A stretch of DNA of 64,000 nucleotides from Ophiocordyceps camponoti-saundersi (nom. inval.) (taxonomy: Eukaryota > Ascomycota > Sordariomycetes > Hypocreales > Ophiocordycipitaceae). The DNA is taken from assembly GCA_003339415.1 (NCBI GenBank), contig PDHQ01000168.1:1-64000 (forward strand), written 5' to 3'. The position numbers were made by a program, and so were the translations under genes. Below, in pieces: positions 1 to 12,250 of this stretch. The number at the start of each line of letters is the position of its first letter. Position 1 is the stretch's first letter. Under the pieces are notes generated by a model that did not search any database, was not told where the DNA came from, and was given only the letters and a program-made list of their open reading frames with translations.

Positions 1-783
1 AAAAATCTTATAAGAAAGCTTAGAAAATCTATTACTTAAAAAGATTTAATTTATCTTTTTAACGCTAATATTAAAGAAATTATATTTAGAAAAAATAAAA
101 ATTTTATCCGTATTTAAGTTTACTATATTAAAAAAAAACTTTATAAGAAAAAAAAAGTAAAAAATAGAAAATAATTTATAACTAAGGCTATAGTAAGCTT
201 ACTAAGCTAAAAAAAAGATATTATATAAAAGAGACCTTTTTCTTTTTTAGTAAATTTTTAAACTATTTATTTATCTTTAATTAAGTATTAAAAATAAATA
301 TTAGTCTTTTTAATACTTAGTATAAGGTAGTAAGTATAATATTTATTATCTTTTTAATAATTTATTTAAAAATAGAAAAAAATATAATCTTATATTAAAT
401 AATATTATAAGTAATATAATCTTTAAATATTATTAATATATAACTATTATATACTTATAATAAATTCTTAAAATACCTATTTTATTTCTATTAATATTTT
501 TATAATAATTATAAAAAAATAGGTAAAATTATAAAGAAAGTAATTTTAAGCTATAATAAGATCTATCTATTTTTTAAAATTATTTTATATTATTATATAA
601 TTTATTAACGTTTTTTTCTTCTTAATATTTTTTAAAAATATATTTTAAAAAAGTATTATCTTTAACCTTTTATTAAAAAAAAAGTAAAATAGCTAAAAAT
701 ATAAAAAAAATACTATTTAGAAGCGCTTTTTACTAAGCTTTTTTTAAAAATAAAAAAAAATAATTAACGCTAGTAACTAATTT

Positions 784-924
784 TTTAGTCTTTAGTTAGT
801 TACTAACTAACTAAAGACTAAAACTAATAAACTAAAATTAGTTATTATAAGAACTTTAGTTAGTTAGGACTAAATTTAGTCCTTAAAAATAGGGACTTTA
901 GTTAGTTAGTCCTAACTAACTAAA
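784..924. repeat. Cluster of short palindromes built on TTAGTTAG
   Basis: A perfect palindrome with 19-bp arms (784-802 and 804-822) around a single C is followed by a 16-bp perfect palindrome (867-882) and a 16-bp inverted pair (855-870 with 909-924). All use the words TTAGTTAG, CTAACTAA and GACTAAA. The cluster ends close to where the NLR-A coding remnant becomes readable. It may be the end of a MITE or another hairpin-rich repeat. No element family was recognised. Confidence 0.6.
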
Positions 925-954
925 AAAAGACTAAAAAGTTACTAATTAATTTTA

Positions 955-2119
955 AACCCTGTCTATAATAGTAATCTAGTCTCCTCGCCGGTCGAGAAGC
1001 AGCGCTATTACTTCCTTTCTACTATTTCCTACCGCGGCCTTTATTACTCCCGCGGTTACCGTCCCTCCTAAATCTAGTAGGATAGAAATAGTATTTAGAT
1101 ATCCTAATATAGCAGCGCACTCTAGTAGCGTTACGCTAAAGGTATTAATATAATTAAGAAGACGAGTTAAATTTCTTACCTTAAACTAATAACTATTTAA
1201 AATATAGTTTGCTAGGGCGGTAACTCCCTATCTTATAGCTATATATAAAATAGAAGATTACCCTAAAATCTTATAAAAGGAATTATTAAGTTAACGATAA
1301 GATCTTAGCTAATACTCTTAACTTAGAGAAATAATTTCGAAAAACTCCGCTTACGAAGCCTTAACCTTGAATTTCGATTACGCTATATATATATAATTAG
1401 CCTAATTTTTAATTATATACTCTAAGAAGTCGATTTATAATTACTTCTTACTACGGAAATTCTTAATAAGAAGATTAATATAGCGATAGGCTAGGCTAGT
1501 ATATATATCGAATTTGTTAATAAAATAACCCGCGCCGGCACTAGCTAAAAAGTCCTTAACTAACTAGTATAATAAGAGGATATTTTCGTCTTAAATAATA
1601 ATTATTAGTTAGTAGGACTTAATATACTTGCGCGTAAACTAGACCTTAGTCTCTACGTCCTCCTTATCCTAATATAACTAGTAAGCTTCGGAGAGCTTTA
1701 GTAAGCTTAATAGCCGTAGAGATATAGTAACGAAGCTAAAGATAACTTAAATTATATCGGCTTTAGCTGTCTCCCCCTTACGGGCTATATTAAGAAGCCT
1801 CTTATAAAGCGAGTTAAGTCCTTTAGGTATCTTTTCTAAGATTACGATAGTATCCTTCGAAAAGATATCCTTAAGCTTATTATAAGCTAAGCTAACTTAG
1901 AGGAAGGTTCCCTTAGCCTTATCTTTAAGGATATCGCCGACTCGCTTTTTAACCTTATCTATATAGCGTTTCTTCTTAGCTAGCTCGGCTACTTTTTCTT
2001 CGATATATCGATTAATATCTTACTTTACCTCGGGAAAAGAAGCTAAGTCCTTATTTGCGAATTCTTCTAAGTATTTGCGGATCTCGGGATACGGCCGACT
2101 AGTAATTAATATCCGGAGG
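955..2119 (-). pseudogene. NLR-A pseudogene, 3' part (rest of NACHT plus C-terminal repeats)
   Basis: Read on the minus strand from 2119 downward, this continues NLR-A in frame from the other side of Copia copy 1. It starts with the NACHT signature RILITSRPYPEI followed by a helical segment (EEFANKDLASF, DINRYIEEKVAEL). Near 960-1140 there are repeat-like segments (SVTLLECAAILGYL, EVIALLLDRRGD) like those of ankyrin-type repeats in fungal NLRs. Stops interrupt the frame throughout, most at expected Gln codons. The C-terminus is lost where the AT-richest sequence begins below about 955. The domain reading is from visible motifs; the repeat type is less sure. Confidence 0.8.
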
Positions 2120-2395
2120 TGTTAAGGCATCTCACAATGCCTTAATAGCCTTATATTATCCCTATAGCCTCGTCCCTTTATATAGCCTTCCTAAGTTATA
2201 AGGAACCTTTATACGAGATCCTTCTAATCTTATAACTCCCCACTCTACTCTTTATATTCCTTACTATTACTTTATACGTTTAATTAGGTATTTAGATAGC
2301 TACCCTCCCTATACGTTATATACGAAAGGGTAATCGCGATAATATACTCCTTTTTAGGACCCCTACGTTACTAGTAATAGATAGCTTATCTAATA
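2120..2395 (+). repeat. 5' LTR of Copia copy 1
   Basis: This 276-bp sequence begins TGTTAAGGCATC and ends TCTAATA (the CA terminus mutated to TA). It matches 8796-9071 collinearly, with C/T and G/A differences typical of RIP. It also matches both LTRs of copy 2 in reverse complement. Confidence 0.93.
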
Positions 2396-5300
2396 CTAAT
2401 TAGTATATTAGGTAATATATAAATTAGCTAAGATAGAAAAGATAACTACGGATAAAAAGATTAGTAATTCGTTATACTTAACCTTACCCTTTTATATAAC
2501 TTAGTAGTATATATAATAGCTACCTCGTATAATAAAGAAAGAAGATAGGTTTTTCCTTATACCGAACCCCCTTAGACGATAACGATAGCTTTATATACCC
2601 TATTATCTAATAAGAACTCTTATACGCTCTTAGCACTTTCGAACGCGTTTACGCCCGCGTATACCTAGCCCGAACTAACCTAAGTAACCCTAAAACCGAC
2701 CTAAACCTAAGCTTAGGAACTTAACCTAATTACGTATAAAGAGATAGCCGAAGGAAGTATTATCTTAGTCCGTATATAGTAAGTAAAGACTAGCTTAGAT
2801 TTCTAAGAAACTAACTTAAAGATTATAGATAAACCCTTAAACGTTAAACTTATAATATATATAGGAAAGATTATATATAAAGCGATATACTTAAGAATTA
2901 AGGGCTCCTTTCTTACCGGAAGCGCCTAGGAAGATTTTTATAGATAAACTAAATATTAAATAAAGTAAGTTTCTCGTCCGTTTCTTAAGGCCTTCTTATA
3001 GCTTCTTAAAGAATAAGGCGTTACCGTACGATAAACCGGCAGCTTCGTCGAGAAATTCCTCTCCGTAATTAAAGCTTCGTATAATTATATTTTAGCTACC
3101 TTTTTAATAACCTTAGTAACCCCTACCTTAAAGCCTATTTAGAAAATTATCCCGTTAATTAAGGTTCCCCTTTATATAACTCCTAGCATAACTCCTAATA
3201 TAACCCCGTACAAAGCGAAGGAAATACTAAACCTATTTATAGCTCTCGTAATAATCCTAAAAAGCCCGGCCTTCGTTCTTCCCCCTATACGACTAATTTA
3301 TAATAGCTTAATTACTCCTAAGAAAGTTATAATATTTAGTAAAAGCTAGCGAAAAGATTAGAATTACTTAAGCTATCCGTACGATATCTTATATAATAAA
3401 GCTAAGCTTTTTATATCGTATTACTAATAGATTAGTATTACTAAAAACTAATATTACGCTATCTTCTTAAATATTTTTACGAGCCTAGCGTAGTTATATT
3501 ACCTCTATTATATAAAACCTAAGAAAAAGTAAGACGAGATTTATTAAATACTTAATTTATATTTTAATATAACGATAAATCGTATATAATATTAGGCCGA
3601 TTAGACTAATATAACTTTTACTTTTATATAAAGGAAATACTTAGAGAAAACTATACTAAAAATCCTTAAGGAATTAATTAAGAAAATATAACTTATATAA
3701 TATACCCTTAGCGAAGGGGAAACTTAACTTTACGCTACGATAATAAGAGCTTACCGTAAGGTGCCGGAACTTAAGCTAGCACTTCTCTCTACGAAGCCTT
3801 TATACGAAAAGTTTTTCTTTATTCTTCGCACGTTACTCTAAGTTACCCTTAACCGTAGGAAAACGTCCGACTAGTTCTTTATTAATTAACGTTATCGTAC
3901 GAACTCCTTATAACTAAATTTACCCTAACTAAAGTTCCGTATAAGCAAATTTAAATAAGTTTAGTAAGAGGACCGCCGCCCGTTACCTTATATAAAGAAG
4001 CGCTATTTTATTTATAAGAAGGAAAGGTATTAGTTAATAAATTATAAGTAAGGGGATTTCGACCGCGTAAAAAAAGCGTATTTTACTTTATGCGAAGAAT
4101 TCGATAAGGACCCCCTTATAGATAACGAATTCGAAGCCTTCCTCTTTAAGTACGAAAGATATAATATTATTAATAACCTTAATAACTTATCGTACGAAAA
4201 AGAAAATAAAAACGCTCCTAAGGAAGCTGCCTAATTTATCCTCTTAAGTACCTTTATATATTAATTTATAAGGGAAGATATCTTCGCATAGTAGACCGTA
4301 TAACTAAGTAATTAAGTTTTTCTCGTAAACGCTTATTATATAAAATATTAGGGATAATTTTAGGATATTAGCGCTATAAATTTCTTTATTATCGGTAAAG
4401 ATTAGGCTAAAATATTCGTATAAGAGAATTTAGATATATAGATTAACTAGACCCTAAGTACCGTAATAATTAAGTTTAGTAGCTTAGCCGCTATAACCTC
4501 GATTAATATAATTAATATTAACGGCCTTCTTAATATTATATAGTATTATATTCTTAATATTTTTACGCCGTTCCTCTTTTCCCTTAGAGATATAAATCGC
4601 TTAGGGGCATACTTTAATAATATTAGGAACGTTATCGTACGCGAGGATAGTTAGATAATCCCCGTTATACGGAAATAAGGATATTTATTTTTCTATATAT
4701 CTCCGTGCGAAGCCGCCCTTTTCTTTATAAAGGTATAGCTTTATTATTTATACCGTTATTTTAAGCACCTTTATACGGAATATCTTTATAATTTACTTCG
4801 GAATATAAGTTATAATAATATCTCTAAAATATCGCTTCGTATAATAAAGAAATTTTATTACTAATACTAAATATATAACCCCTCGCTATAGTAATTTAAA
4901 TTCTTAATTAAGGATAATATCTCTTTTAATTATAAGATTATTATAGATATCGTACGATTAGGTAATAAGAACGCTCTTTATATTATTAATAAAGCTACGT
5001 TTTTCTAAGCTACTATCTTCGTATAATTACTCTCTACTTAAAATATATAAAACGCCTTTTACCGCTATTAGATTACTATTTACTAAGGCCCTCCGGATAT
5101 TATTATATATAACCCTAGTATAAACTTCTTCTTAGACGAATTCCGTTTTTCTATACGAATTATTAGTTCGTTATATAAAGAAATACCTATTAAGGCGTAT
5201 TAAGTAATTAGTAAAGTTAAACGCTCGCACGTCTCTTTTCGATATACGTATAAGATACTTAAGGAAAACCTTAAAAATTAGGCCGATAATAATATAATCT

Positions 5301-7559
5301 TCTAGCTTACGGTAAAATACTTAAATAATATAATAAGACTTAATAGCCTTATACTTATATTCCTTATCTTTAGGGCGTACTTTTATATTTATAGTACCTC
5401 GCCCCTATCCTTAGATATTATCGTACGGGTAACCGCGATTTAAAAAGTAATAAAGGTAATTCGGGAACTTCGTACGAAGAGAGATATTAGCCGCGTACTT
5501 ACTACGCGAAATAAACCTTACTTATACGAGAACTTTATATTTCCCCTTTATTCCTAGGTAATAGTTTAGCGTAAATACCGTAGCTAGATAAAATTATATA
5601 AATTTTTAGCTATCGAAGGGTAATCTATTTTTATAAACTTTCTTAGTAGCTTTACTAAGTTCCGTATAACGTAGATTAAGCTATATTTTCCGCTTAATAA
5701 AGCTTCTACGAAAAAAGCTAATATTTATACGAAAAGATTTACTATTAAGATTCCGTATTATAGCCCGCGGGGATATAAAGATTTTACTAATTATACGGTA
5801 AATTCGTTTATCTCCCTCGCTTTCCTCTCGGAGAAAAAGATAAAAAATACTACCCTCGCTATATAACTTTATTAAGATAGTATTATTATAACTCCTAGCC
5901 TCCTATTTAAAGAATTAAACCGCGCTAAAATTAATAGCTTTACTATTTAGGATATTTTTATCTTTATATAATATAACCTAGCTAAGTATAGCTAGCTACG
6001 TATCTTCTATATAAAGCTTATATAAGAAATTAAAAATAAAACTATAAAGCTATATAAGAAATTATAACTTATTATATAAAGCTATACTAATACCGATAAG
6101 GCTATTATATTTACTTAATTACTTATAATCTTATAAATAAGCTAGAGACTAATCCTCGCTTTAAGCCTTTCTTTTATATAGTTATATAGTATATATGGGG
6201 AGCTATATAATATTACTTAAGCGTATATATAATTATATAACCGCTTAATAAAACCGATTTTCGCATAATTACTAAAGAAGATATAAGACCGCTTTCTAGA
6301 AAATATTATTTTATATATCTATTATCTACTATATAAAATAATAAAATTAGGCATTTACTAGTTTAAGATATATTATAAATATTACTATATAAACTTAAAA
6401 ATAATAATTTTAATATATAACTTATATTTTCTTTTTATATTTACTAGCTTAGATTCTTTCGGCCTTATAAGAATATAAACTAATAATACCCTCTCCTTTA
6501 TCTCTCCCGCTTTCTTAGCCCTTAAGGAAGAATCCCTTAAGTAATAAAACCTTCGTACGAAGCTAAAAATACGCCTCTCGCATAAGACGCCGATCGAATT
6601 TAATAGCGGATAAATTTCCCTTAAAGGTAATAATATTCTCTTCGTATAAAAGAGATAAGCTAAGGCACTATAAGTTATTAACCTAGCTAAAAAAAACGCT
6701 TTATAAGTATACCTTTCGTAACGCGCACGAGGAGCGTATATCTTATTAATTTACTAGCCTAAAATAGCGTATAACCTCTCGGCCGCTACTTAAGTTTAGA
6801 AACTAATAGCGGAAGATTATAATACCTTAAACGCTTACGTATAATAATAAATTAAGAACGCTAACTAAGGATTATATTTTATTCCTCTTAACCTCCCTTA
6901 TACGAAGCTCTAAATCTTTACCGATAGCTTATTTACGAATAATAAAAACTTATTTTTATAAATAGGATTCGTAATTATATTAAGTAAAAAAGTAGCTTAT
7001 ATAAAGAACGAAGTTTTTATTTATAATAATATTATATACTAGTCCTTAATAAAATATAAAAAAGTAACGCGTAGCGTACTTACGAGTAAATTATATAATA
7101 TCGTATAAGGAATTAATAATAATATCGCCCTTAATATTACGTTTTAGAAAATTATACGTAGCCTCTCCCTGCTAGATATCCCTCTTATACTTTATACGGA
7201 TTTATACTCCCTCTATAACTATTTAGTTAAGCTTAGTAATATAAGGGAGAAAAGGCTTATAATCGATATTATAGCTTTACGCGAATTATACGAAAGAAAG
7301 GAAATTACCGAAATATTCTAAATCGATAATAAAAATAACTTAGCAGACGCTATAACGAAGAAAAGCTTAAATAACGCTTTTATATAACTAATTATAATAA
7401 ATAAGATTACGATTAAGATAGAAGTAGTTATTAAAAAACTCGCGCTACTATCGCCGCCCCCTAAGCTTATAAATTTAACGCTATATAAAAAAAATAAAAT
7501 AGCTACTACCTTTTACCTTATATCGCCTAATAATAGCGAGAATAGACCGCTAGTAATAT

Positions 7560-7810
7560 AATAAGTTTATCGTCGTTATTATTATTATTATTTTTATTAT
7601 CTTCCTCTTTTTTATTAAAGTTATTATTTAACTTATTCTCCTCCTCCCCGGCCCCCTCTTCTTCCTCTTTATTATTATCGTCCTTATTATTATCTTTTTT
7701 ATCTTTATTTTTATCCTTATCTTTATTATCTTTATTGTTATCTTCTTCCTCGTCCTCGTTTTCGTCCTCGTTATCGGGTAACTAGAAGTAATTATAATAC
7801 CGGCCTTTCG
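7560..7810 (-). other. Acidic low-complexity tract, antisense to the Copia, copy 1
   Basis: Between RNase H and the 3' LTR lies a tract that, read on the minus strand, gives a long run of Asp, Glu, Lys and Asn codons preceded by a tyrosine-rich stretch (GRYYNYF). The same reading is present in copy 2 on the plus strand (about 21,280-21,530) with the same total length and mainly transition differences. It could be an antisense accessory ORF of the element or simple-sequence DNA. No homology is claimed. Confidence 0.45.
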
Positions 7811-8795
7811 AATCCTAAATATAAAGCTTATAAGCCCCGCTCTAATAGCTGCGAATACGGCGGTAACTTAAAAACGGATTACTATTACGATAAAGGTAAT
7901 AATAAGCGTAGGGGCCTTATGCTAGGAACTAACCGGCTAACTAAATTATTACCGCCCGATAATAGCTAGGGCGGCGTACGACCTTAGAGATAAGCTTAAC
8001 GGCCGTCTTTTTAGCGCGAAAGCGTAAAGCTACGTTATAAAAAGTCGCCGAAAGGTAGCGATATTCCTTATTCTACCGTATAATTAGCTTATATTTACGA
8101 AGATACCTCGTATAAAGAGAATATATACGCTAATTATTACTTAGAAAAACTTAGCGCGGATAGCGTTATTACTCCTAAGGGTAATAGTAACGGTCCTATT
8201 AGAAAGGGGAAAGCGCCCGAGGATTATAATAATAGATATAGTTATTATATAACTTTTTATTCTTCTTTTTCTTATTTTTTATTATTATACGAGGAGATAG
8301 TAGCTACGGTAGCGACTAATAATAGTAATAATTATAATAATAATAATATTATTATAGCTATTATTATAGAGGATAAAAAAGGGAAGAATTTTTCTTTTAT
8401 ATAAAAGGAAAAGGAAGGCATTTTTTATAATTAGTAGGATTTACTAGCTATAAACGGCACCCCGAAAATTTCTACTAACTAGCTACCTTCCTTATACTTT
8501 CTCTCTCTTATATTTTCGGCTACGCTTATAAGTTCTACTACGTACGAAACTTTCGAGCCTTAAAACGATACTAATCTTAAGCGTACGAAGCTAATAGATT
8601 ACTCTCTTAATAAGTAATCTTCTTTTACCCGCTATATAAATATCTCCTTATACGAGCAGACTTTATATAATACTCCGCACCGTATAATAGCTTTTACTAC
8701 GCGATAACCTTAACTATACGAGCGCTATAACTACTTACTATTACTAAGCGCTTACTAAGGAAGCTATATAGTATATTATAAAGAAAAACTATAAA

Positions 8796-9071
8796 TATTA
8801 AGGTATCTTACGATACCTTAATAGCCTTATATTATCCTTATAGCCTTATCCCTTTATATAGCCTTCCTAAGTTATAAGGAACCTTTATATAAGATCCTTT
8901 TAATCTTATAACTCCCTACTCTACTCTTTATATTCCTTACTATTATTTTATATATTCGATTAGGTATTTAGATAGCTACCCTCCCCGTATATTATATACG
9001 AGAGGGTAATCGCGATAATATACTCCTTTTTAGGACCCCTACGTTACTAGTAACGGATAGCCCGTCTAATA
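8796..9071 (+). repeat. 3' LTR of Copia copy 1
   Basis: This 276-bp partner of 2120-2395 begins TATTAAGGTATC (TG mutated to TA) and ends TCTAATA. Confidence 0.93.
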
Positions 9072-10830
9072 GTAGGTTTAACAGAGCACTCTCGCTCTAA
9101 AAGGTTTCTTAGAATTATTATAATAGGATATTCTGCGATTCTTAATCGTATTTATTTAGGGTATCGATAATATAATATTTATAACTAGTATACTAGTCCG
9201 CCGCCGCCGCTATAAATATTATCTAGAGAGCGTCGAACAATTCGAATAGCTTCGCCTTACGCTCGTTATATTTTAGTAAGATATAGTTAAGAAGCCGCGG
9301 ATACTATTAGACGAGTTAGAGGAGAAGCCCTCTAACGACCGATATAGCTGTTTTCCGTATACTAAAGCTGGAGTCGTAGAAAAAGTAGGCTAAGACTTTC
9401 CCGTCCGTGGTAGAGAAAGCCTTCGATAGCGCCTCGGTGAGAAATATAGCTATAATAGATTTTCCCGTCCCCGGGTTCCTATAAAGCTATAGAATATAAG
9501 TCGTCCTACTCTCTAGGAGCTCTATCTACGTGGAACTAAGCTAAGTAGTAATATCTTCTATTCTAAGTATCTACTCGCACGTGCCGCGAGCGCGGTCTCC
9601 TTTCTTACGCTTTAATATATTTTTATCCTTAAGCAGGTTAGTTACGAAAAGGTTAATAAGATAGGCTTCGGTTACGAAGAGGTTAACGAGATAGGCTCCG
9701 GCCTTAAGCCTTTACTTTAATACATCTTAGTAGCCTATTAGTAACGGTAAGCGAATTTAAGCGATAGCGGGACTTATTTCTATTATCGGTAATAGTTTCC
9801 CTTACTATTAATAAGGTTAGTAAGGAGCGTAAGTAAGGGAACGAGAATACGCACGATTATTTCGACGTTTAATAATGTCCTTCGTATTACGGTATATCTC
9901 GGATATAATAGCTAAGACCCTCGAGAATAAGCGATCGGTTAAGCTATAATATTTATTTATCTTTAGGTAATCTACCTAAAAGGTATATCTATTAAGACTA
10001 GGGATATAAGCGGACGCCTTATTTATAACTTAAGAAAGTAAGTATAGGCTCCTAGCGCCGACTTTTCTTACGTACTATACCTTTTGCTACTCCTCTAATC
10101 TTAAACCGACGCCTATAGTCCGCTTCGTAGAGCTCGCTAAAATAGGAGACGGATATCGATAGCTTATTACGTAGCTAGCAGAAGCGATATAATCTATCTA
10201 ATAGTATAGGTTTGTTAAAGCTAAGCTCCTTAGTGATTTCGCGGTGCGAGCCTGCTAGTCCTATAAGCTAGGTAAGGGAGTCGATAAAAGGTTACTACTT
10301 CGTGCCCCGAAAGGGGGTGCTTAGAAAAACTAGGCCGATAGTTACCTCCGGTAAGTACTTATATATATCCTCGTTATTAGTATAAAGGAGGGCCTCGACG
10401 TCGGGGTTAGGTAAGGGTGCACTAAGGGTAGGCATATAAGCTTACCTATACTATAATATTTCCACCTAAGCTATAGCCGACGAAGACGATCGGACGGTCG
10501 GAGACACCGCGGCGGAATAAGTATATACTATATATAAGCTCCTCTCTATAAAGCTAGAGGCGGGTCTTCGGGGCGTCGGCGTGCTACCTCGACTTATAAT
10601 TATATATAATAATCCTTAACTTAAGCAGCTTCGTAAGTAGTATATCGAGGTCTCGAAGCTAGTTAATATATTTTCCGTTATCCTTCTATATCTAAGACTA
10701 GTTAATATTTAACCCGAGGCCGTATACGGTAATAATACTATACTCGTTAGCTCTAGGCTCCCTAAACGGCTTAAAAACCTACTCTATGTTAGCTACGTTA
10801 TTAGCTAGCCTAGGATATAGAATCTCGAGA
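9072..10830 (-). pseudogene. NLR-A pseudogene, 5' part (alpha/beta hydrolase plus NACHT)
   Basis: On the minus strand a degenerate frame begins near 10,830 and shows an N-terminal SesB-like alpha/beta-hydrolase: YSIITVYGLG near 10,750, then IVFVGYSLGGN near 10,465-10,485, where the nucleophile elbow GHSLGG has become GYSLGG by a C-to-T change. Next come RGTCEWI-like linker residues near 9,580, the P-loop GNPGTGKS near 9,460-9,480 and a Walker B-like IIDTLNKYD near 9,150-9,170 (family form IIDALDECD). The frame stops at 9072, where Copia copy 1 is inserted, and resumes at 2119. Fungal NLRs of this design act in non-self recognition and heterokaryon incompatibility; this copy is dead. The start is approximate and introns were not resolved. 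Confidence 0.85.
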
Positions 10831-12250
10831 GGTTATCGAGTATAATTCTATACGGTTTTAATATACTATTTATCTAACGTAGAGGCAATAAACCTATCTC
10901 TTCTCTAATAGCGACCTATTAGCGGATTTCTCCTATCCGACTTTAGGATACGGTCGCGAAATTAGTAGCCGCTTATTTATCGCCTACGACTAAAGGTATA
11001 TAATACCGGCGACGCTAGCTAGGAGGAGTATTAGCCCAGCTCGCACCTAATCTATTCCCTATACTATTAAGAGCTTTACGGGTTAACTAGAGATACTTAT
11101 AGTATCGCCTACTATTACGTTAAGCGGGGAAGTAAGGGGCTAGATAGTAGGGAATAATATCGAATATCTATAAAGTAAGTAAGATAGGGGGAGGAATATA
11201 TTCCTTTTTAGGGCTAACGTAATATCGAATTAAATAGCCGCCACGGGCATTTTAGCCGCACGCTTATATAACTAATTACCTTACCTACTAAGCTACGCTA
11301 CGAGTAAACGATTTAATTATACTATGCCCTAAACCTTAACGCTAAACTATTTACGATTTTATTCTCCTTTATCGCACTTCTTTCGCTTATCGATAGTCCG
11401 GTAGCTAGGAAAGTTAATATATATATATACGTATATAAAAAAGCCGGTAGATTAAAGCTAAGTTACTAACAGGCTTTTCCCGCGAAAGTGGTAGTTAGAA
11501 ATAATACTACTATAACGACTTCTACTCCGCGGCCTAAGTAGCTGCTTATTTTATAGGTAGTAGACAAATAGTGCGCTAGTAGTAGCACCTTTAAGTAGAA
11601 TTATAATTATAGATACGCGAGGTTTAGGTATTTAACCGCTCGGGATTTTTTATCGTATCTAAGTAGAATAAAGTTAGAGTGCATTTTAGTAACGTAATAC
11701 TAGGTCTATCTATCTTTGCTATTAATATTTATAGGAAGCTCGAACAGTTTCCGTAAAAGGAACGCTAGTAGTAATCGACTCTAACTATATTAAGGCGGCT
11801 ATTAATTCTAACTTAACCTTAACCTTTTTAATTTTATTAAAGTTAAAGTTACGTAAATTAATTTAATTATTTTAACCGAATTTTCACGTTAATAAGCTTA
11901 ATTCTACCTTAATAACTTTAACGTTAATAACCGGTTAAAAATAACCCTTAAAATAGCGGTAGTTTAAGGTAATATCCGCAGGTCCGTAAGAGGCGTTTAG
12001 TAATTATATCTTAGATATATCTTATCTATTAGAATTTATAACCCCCTAGCTTATATTAAGTACTTAGCGCGTAACGCGTCTTAGCTATCGTGGCGCTATA
12101 AATATTATATATATCCTATTTCTTCTAAGTTCTAAATAGACGCGAATATAATTATTAAGCGCCGGCGGACTTCGGACTGCAGTATATTTAGCGCGCTACT
12201 AATCGACTTAGATTATTTACCCGACTATTATAAAGCTTTTCTATAAAATA
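10830..12250. other. Unassigned RIP-mutated sequence
   Basis: This spacer lies between NLR-A and the hAT relic. It is less uniformly AT-rich than its surroundings, with GC patches near 11,220-11,330 and 11,450-11,560, but I could not find a protein frame or repeat boundaries. A tRNA-like stretch was considered and rejected. Confidence 0.4.

Larger units (their letters stand above)
2120..9071 (+). mobile_element. Ty1/Copia LTR retrotransposon, copy 1, RIP-inactivated, inserted in NLR-A
   Basis: Two 276-bp LTRs flank an internal region of 6.4 kb; total length is 6,952 bp, identical to copy 2. The pol order reads 5' to 3' on the plus strand: a Gag-like region after about 2,700, reverse transcriptase at about 6,000-6,500 (the family's QTDDT motif now reads QTNNT-like near 6,470), and an RNase H tail near 7,322-7,380 reading NNLADAITKKS. 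Stops are everywhere. Flanking 5-mers GGAGG (2115-2119) and GTAGG (9072-9076) are a decayed target-site duplication: removing the element and one copy restores the NLR-A frame (LLNL then RILITSRP). The Copia class rests on pol order and the RNase H and RT motifs. Confidence 0.92.

Noticed and set aside
11225..11300. tRNA-like sequence on the minus strand
   Set aside because: It has an A-box-like stretch, but the acceptor and T arms cannot be paired convincingly.
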